DNA of 64,000 nt from Sclerodactyla briareus (Eukaryota; Echinodermata; Holothuroidea; Dendrochirotida; Sclerodactylidae), in contig JAODTK010002777.1 in assembly GCA_026419785.1 (NCBI GenBank), positions 186,001 to 250,000 on the forward strand, read 5' to 3'. Below, piece by piece: positions 59,781 through 64,000 of the stretch (position 1 is its first letter; the number at the start of each line of letters is the position of its first letter). A program made the position numbers and the translations under genes. A model generated the notes under the pieces. The model did no database searches and was not told the origin of the DNA. It saw only the letters and a list, made by a program, of their open reading frames with translations.

Positions 59781-60447
59781 AGAGGGATTTTCCAACAGCA
59801 TCAAGTCGATTCGAGCTGGAATGTGGAGACAATCAAATCTGGGAGAAATTTTCCACCATATCTTTGTACATCATGTGAACAGCCATCACATCATCACAAT
59901 CCATTTACGCAGGTGGTGTGTGTGCATTCCCACTCTTCCCCGCAACCCCAGTTGTTGCAAAGGCAAAGCCTGGCTAGGCCCGTACGCACACGAACGTTAG
60001 GCTAGAGCTTAGCCAGAGATGGAGAAAAACCAAACCACGGCCTAGGGGGGCCCTCCCTGGAGAAAGAAAAGTTACGACGGACCATGCGTTCTTCTTTGAG
60101 GGAAACGAAAAAACCAGCGTTAGGACAAGACCAAAAGCACTCCAAATCTCGCAAACGTAAGGAAAAAAACGAATAGAAGCGGGAGTCTAAGGGGAACCCC
60201 AACGCAAGAACTTGGAGCAGCTTTTTTTTTTGCTTTTTAAATCGTGATGCGGAAATATATCTGAAGGGTTGGTCAAGTGGGTTGCAGAGTGACATCTTTG
60301 TTGTTGAGCCAGAAGGAGCTAGGAATTATGACTTAGGCATATGTTGTACAGGTAATGTATCCTCATTAGTTAATTCCCTACTAAGTTAGGGATACTCTTC
60401 CAGTTGTTGCAGATCCATTGGTAATCAGTTCTCTTTCTACGTTTCAG
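59781..60447. other. No confident feature
   Basis: Two overlapping plus frames to about 60005 are extensions through the J 3' module and lack motifs. The rest is intronic up to the TTTCAG acceptor. Confidence 0.35.
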
Positions 60448-60590
60448 CGGTAAGATCATCCTAGACCTCCTGTCTCTCCTCACCTGTCTGCCAGAGATAC
60501 CTCAGAGATGGTGTCCTCCCAGTCTGAAGGCCCACAAGCTGATCCAGACGCTCCCGCCCACCGTGTGGCAGAGCTCCATCCGATGCAGAG
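60448..60590 (+). CDS. C12orf56-like: C12orf56-like protein, candidate internal exon
   Basis: After CTTTCTACGTTTCAG the sequence reads GKIILDLLSLLTCLPEIPQR, then WCPPSLKAHKLIQTLPPTVW and QSSIRCR. The proposed donor, GAG|GTTGGT, is weak and the frame stays open beyond it. The LL.LL...PEIP pattern corresponds to the recalled LFNLLVILISEPQIP segment of human C12orf56, and the order after the 52747 and 57250 exons is right. Leucine-rich, helical, probably cytosolic. The exon's 3' half is the source of the decaying tandem copies downstream. Confidence 0.5.
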
Positions 60591-61012
60591 GTTGGTATAT
60601 CACCGGGACGGGGGTCCAGAGGAGTGTGAGGGGGGCATGGGGAGGGAAGAAGGGGAGAACTGCACCAACCAACGTTCGACCCTGTCCGAAGGCCTCGATG
60701 TGATCCGGACAGATAATGTTGCATGACAGAGCTGCACTAATGCTGGGGTTGGAACACTATCAAATGGGGTTGGTGGGGTGAAGTTGAGGCAGGAGAGGGT
60801 AGGGGGTAACTTACCACCCTATCTGAAGGCACACAAACTGATCCAGATAGATGATGATGTGTGGGTAAAGCTTCACTGATGCTGAGGTTTCATATTACCA
60901 GATTGAGTTCAGAGGGGCATGGGAGATGGGAAGGCTGGGTGGGGCCGGGGTAACCAGTTCAGACAATAGACAGAAGTTGTTGTGTGGTAAGGCTTTACTG
61001 ATGCTGAGGTTG
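60528..61012 (+). repeat. Decayed tandem duplication seeded by an exon
   Basis: The exon segment 'gaaggcccacaagctgatcc' at 60528 recurs as 'gaaggcctcgatgtgatcc' (60688), 'gaaggcacacaaactgatcc' (60823) and weakly near 60955. Each copy is followed by a 'gcttcactgatgctgagg'-like segment and a 'gaggggcatggg'-type G-rich block. Unit ~130-160 bp. Stops show the copies are not coding. Confidence 0.7.
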
Positions 61013-61019
61013 ATAAATA

Positions 61020-61135
61020 TAATTCAATGCGCTCCCAACTCACCTTCTAAAGCTCATCGTGAATTATCAGTTGCCCTAGAAACTCCATCTAATCGGGCTG
61101 CTTTTGCAACCCCACCCCAACTCCATGCCTAATTG
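61020..61135 (+). repeat. Dispersed repeat R3, copy 2
   Basis: Partner of 37060-37280: 'gcgctcccaactcac', 'aaactccatctaatcgggc' and 'tgcttttgcaaccccacc'. Confidence 0.7.
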
Positions 61136-62270
61136 ACACCTCGTAGGGACACCATTCTTATTTTGCCTGTTGTGTAACGAGCACGTCTTCTATCTTTCGT
61201 CTCAACTTCCTACGTTGTCGTTTATGATTTCTGGACCCGATACCTGGATTTTATACAGATTATACTGAATATTCACATCGCACATCTTTTTCTGAAGGAT
61301 ATCGATAAGTAATTATCTTTTCTAGGCCGAAATTTGTTGATGATGTATGGAGAGCTCCTCTAATACTCTAGTTTGGTATATCACAGGATGCAGCACATGT
61401 TGCTAGGATACGGTGCAACATTGCCAATTTTGACGAGCCATGCCTACTTGTCTCTTCCTAAGACCTCCATGCTACTGAGTGACATCAGTTGTAGGTAATT
61501 GGCTGATTATGATTACTAATTGGGGGGTAACATCATATTCCGTGATAGCTAATTGAATTCCCACCGTGAGGTGTTGATTGGCCTAATCCCCAGTTTTATC
61601 TTCCTTCCTCATGGCAGTAGAATGTTCAGGGTTGAAATTGATCCATCTGATAAATGGGACTCTGATACTGATCGACAATGACATTGCCAAGGGCAGGAGG
61701 TCTTGCCTGATGAAACAAAAACATCACAGATTAATAATTGACTTCATTCAGACACTCTCTCAAGATCATTGAATTCAGTTGAGCATTAATGATATCATCT
61801 GCTGGTTACCATAGCAACATTACCACTCACCAGGTCTTCCAAATGGGAAAAACAAATCCTTCATAATGGTTCAGCTTCTCGGATCACAGACTACTCTGCC
61901 TGTTGACCAAAAACTAGGCCAATTTGGTTGTTAAATGTTTTGCTCTGCAGAGATGATTGGCACATTAGCAGTAAGTGTCATAGAAACAGTGTAGTTGACC
62001 AGTTGGCCTGAAATATGATGGAAAAATAATAGGAGAAACGGTTGATCTCATGAATTGTGGTTAAATTGTTATTTAATATTTTTATATATTTTTTATAGGC
62101 ATGTGAAGTTTGAAGGAAGTCATAGAGGTAGCTTATAATAGCTCAACAAAGTTGGAGACAATAACAATAACAGGAGATAACAGGAGAAAAGAATAACAGG
62201 AATCCAAGCGCCCAGTGATCCCTTGCTGTGCTAATGAGCGTATGAGAGGATGTTTTTAGTTCATGTCGTT
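61136..62270. other. No confident feature
   Basis: No exon-like frame. Later exons of the C12orf56-like gene were looked for and not found. Confidence 0.35.
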
Positions 62271-62279
62271 ATAATGGGA

Positions 62280-62690
62280 CTGTGACCATAGGTGACCTTT
62301 GACCTCAGCCCAAAATGATAGAGATCATTCACACTACATGGCAACCCTTTATGCCAAGTATGAGCTCTTTGCTTTGTTGCATTGCACAGTTATTGTGCTC
62401 ACTCACAAGGTTTCAAGACTTTGACCTCCATCGACCTTTGTTGATCTTGGACCTGACCCCAGAACAATAGGAATCGTCCACTCCAGATAACAACCCCTCG
62501 AGCCAAGTATGAACTCTCTACATCATTTTGTTGCAGCTAATTGTGTCCACAAGCTTCTCAGACTTTGACCTCTATTGACCTTTGATGACCTTGGACCTGA
62601 CCCCAGAACAATAGGGATAATCTGCTTCAAATAGCAAACTTCCAGCCCAAGTAGTCTGCATCTTTACATCATTTGTGTTGCAGAAGGGGG
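62280..62690 (-). repeat. Tandem repeat with TGACCT half-sites, minus oriented
   Basis: About 2.5 units of ~145 bp with 'agactttgacctc.at.gacc', 'ttggacctgaccccagaaca', 'ata.caac..c..gccaagta' and 'ctctacatcatttt.gttgc'. On the minus strand these carry AGGTCAAAG and GGGTCAGGTCC, the vocabulary of repeat J. TGACCTTTGACCT at 62293-62305 is a perfect DR1. Confidence 0.75.
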
Positions 62691-62829
62691 GGGGGAAAAA
62701 AATAAAAGCAGTCAATCACACAGGTTTTTCAGACAATCTGTTGACCCTAGGCACCCTCAAACAAAGTAGACCTTCCTCACCTTAAACCTACAAATCTAAT
62801 TCAAACTTTTTGAATTCTCTGTATATCTT

Positions 62830-62930
62830 GCTCACAAGGAGTATCACATACACACACATACACACACCCACAAAAATACTCACTGTGTGACTGCATGGAT
62901 TCCCTTGGCCCTCCAGCAAGGATTAAGAAA
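62830..62930 (-). repeat. Repeat J leader, minus strand
   Basis: An ACAC tract followed by 'gtgactgcatggattccc' (62887-62904) is the reverse complement of the J leader (GGGAATCCATGCAGTCAC) and its TG tract. The TGACCT-bearing units at 62280-62690 lie on the expected 3' side for a minus-strand copy. Confidence 0.65.
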
Positions 62931-63719
62931 TAATAAAAACTGTTCCACCGAGTGTAGCTATTGTTTATGTCAGAACCACCTTATTATTCATTTTGATTTG
63001 CTGCTGTACCTAAGTTCCATACTTTGGTAGCCTGACTGATGAGACTTAACATTCCTACTAACAAATTTATCATGAACTAATGTGTGAAATTTTGTTGTTA
63101 AAATTAATAATTTCCTGAGGCTTTATTTGGTGAGAAACTTGTTGGATTCAAGGGTCTGTCTTGTGTTATGATACATCGAAAGAAATACTTTGGATGATAA
63201 TCTCAGTTAAAGAAGGTCATCGTAATGTTGATAGATTTGCAAAGAGAGGAGACCTGGTTTTGAAATATCAGTTATTCTTCTGCTGTGGTCTATTGGGCTT
63301 GTGTTTTCTGTGATCATGACTTGTTACATGTTCCATTGGCATACAGATCATGATCATAATTGGGAAAACAGACATTGCAATTCTACCTCAACTTCTCAAA
63401 ACTTGGGACAACTCGGGTGGATAGCAATTGATTTTTACAGAGTGTAATTGATGGAGTTGCTATTCACAGTTTCTTCTGCTGCAAATAAGAATCATATTTT
63501 TGGTTGAGATTTTAAACTGAATGGTTTTGTATGTTTTATTTTTTTATTTTTATGTATTTTGTGGGTGTGTGCATATAACATTTCCCTCGTTGCAGGACCT
63601 CTCTGAAACCATGAGACTGGTTCTAATGGAATTTTGTATGTAGTTTCTGGATTGGATTCAACTTTGAGCATGAAAGTCCCTAATTACGTAGGGTAATTAG
63701 CCTCATTTATGTATTTCAT

Positions 63720-64000
63720 TGTCCAGCTTGTTAGTAAGATTACGGACAAACTGGCCTATGGTGGTGTGGTCTGGCGTATGTACATGATATTTAGGTAGAG
63801 GACTGATTAGATTTCCAGCCTAAAATATGCTATTTAAGTCATCTAATTTTTCATTTAATTCATGCCAAAATTGCAAAGTTTGTCAGAATTCTATGGAATG
63901 TGAGTCTATATTCGTCCCAAATTAGATAACAAGATTTGTGCACTGGAGGTCATTCAATGTGTCTATTGGCAACTCAATTTTTAATTTTAGTCACATTCCA
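63720..64000 (+). repeat. Dispersed repeat R2, copy 3 (cut by window edge)
   Basis: 'tccagcttgttagtaagatt' and 'gcactggaggtcattcaatg' match R2 copy 2 at 44570 and 44770 in order. Continues past the window. Confidence 0.7.

Noticed and set aside
1..64000. CRISPR arrays, operons, phage or other prokaryotic defence systems
   Set aside because: Spliced animal genes, SINEs and LINEs show this is eukaryotic nuclear DNA; tandem arrays lack the repeat-spacer architecture.

Overview
This is a window of animal nuclear DNA, most likely from a marine deuterostome and probably an echinoderm. It has short exons separated by long introns, two families of tRNA-derived SINEs, decayed CR1/L2/Jockey-type LINEs, many satellite-like tandem arrays and long G/C homopolymers. 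No bacterial, organellar or viral gene organisation is visible. The organism call is inference from the repeat style and the gene content.

Region 1-9.4 kb: the 3' end of an inositol 1,4,5-trisphosphate receptor gene (ITPR), plus strand. Five exons are visible, at 1072-1214, 4370-4532, 6656-6812, 7634-7797 and 9334-9375. They encode the pore and selectivity filter, the last membrane helix, the zinc-finger linker and the C-terminal coiled coil. Four of the five contain small frame-breaking indels although most splice sites are intact. This points to an unpolished long-read assembly, or less likely to a decaying copy. A clean, phase-compatible candidate terminal exon follows at 10951-11118.

Region 11-22 kb: no confident host gene. 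It holds G-rich runs, a GC-rich stretch (15.6-17.1 kb) with degenerate coding signal including a 118-codon frame interrupted by one TAG, a LINE C-terminal fragment and retroelement tails.

Region 22.3-60.6 kb: a second plus-strand gene resembling vertebrate C12orf56, an uncharacterised protein with a PH-like N-terminus. The first coding exon is at 22310-22562. Later exons at 39113-39247 and 52747-52856 join in phase. Less certain exons lie at 57250-57333 and 60448-60590. Its introns are crowded with repeats: LINE fragments (27.1, 28.8-31.3, 36.2-37.1 kb), SINEs (33.7, 34.8, 39.5, 46.9 kb), dispersed repeat pairs, and tandem arrays at 39.9, 41.5, 46.0, 53.2, 55.9 and 58.2 kb.

Region 60.6-64 kb: decaying tandem duplications that start inside the 60448 exon, then minus-oriented members of the same repeat superfamily and the start of another dispersed repeat.

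The most unusual structure is a composite repeat present as two near-complete copies (55.9-56.9 and 58.2-59.8 kb). Each has a conserved leader, a TG microsatellite, a variable number of ~300 bp units carrying AGGTCA half-sites, and a conserved 3' module. Isolated leaders occur at 41.5, 47.4 and 62.9 kb. A second unusual signal is the 13-mer TGACTCACGTTAC, repeated six times (some copies inexact) in 2 kb of the C12orf56-like first intron.

Homology calls rest on recalled family motifs, without database searches.
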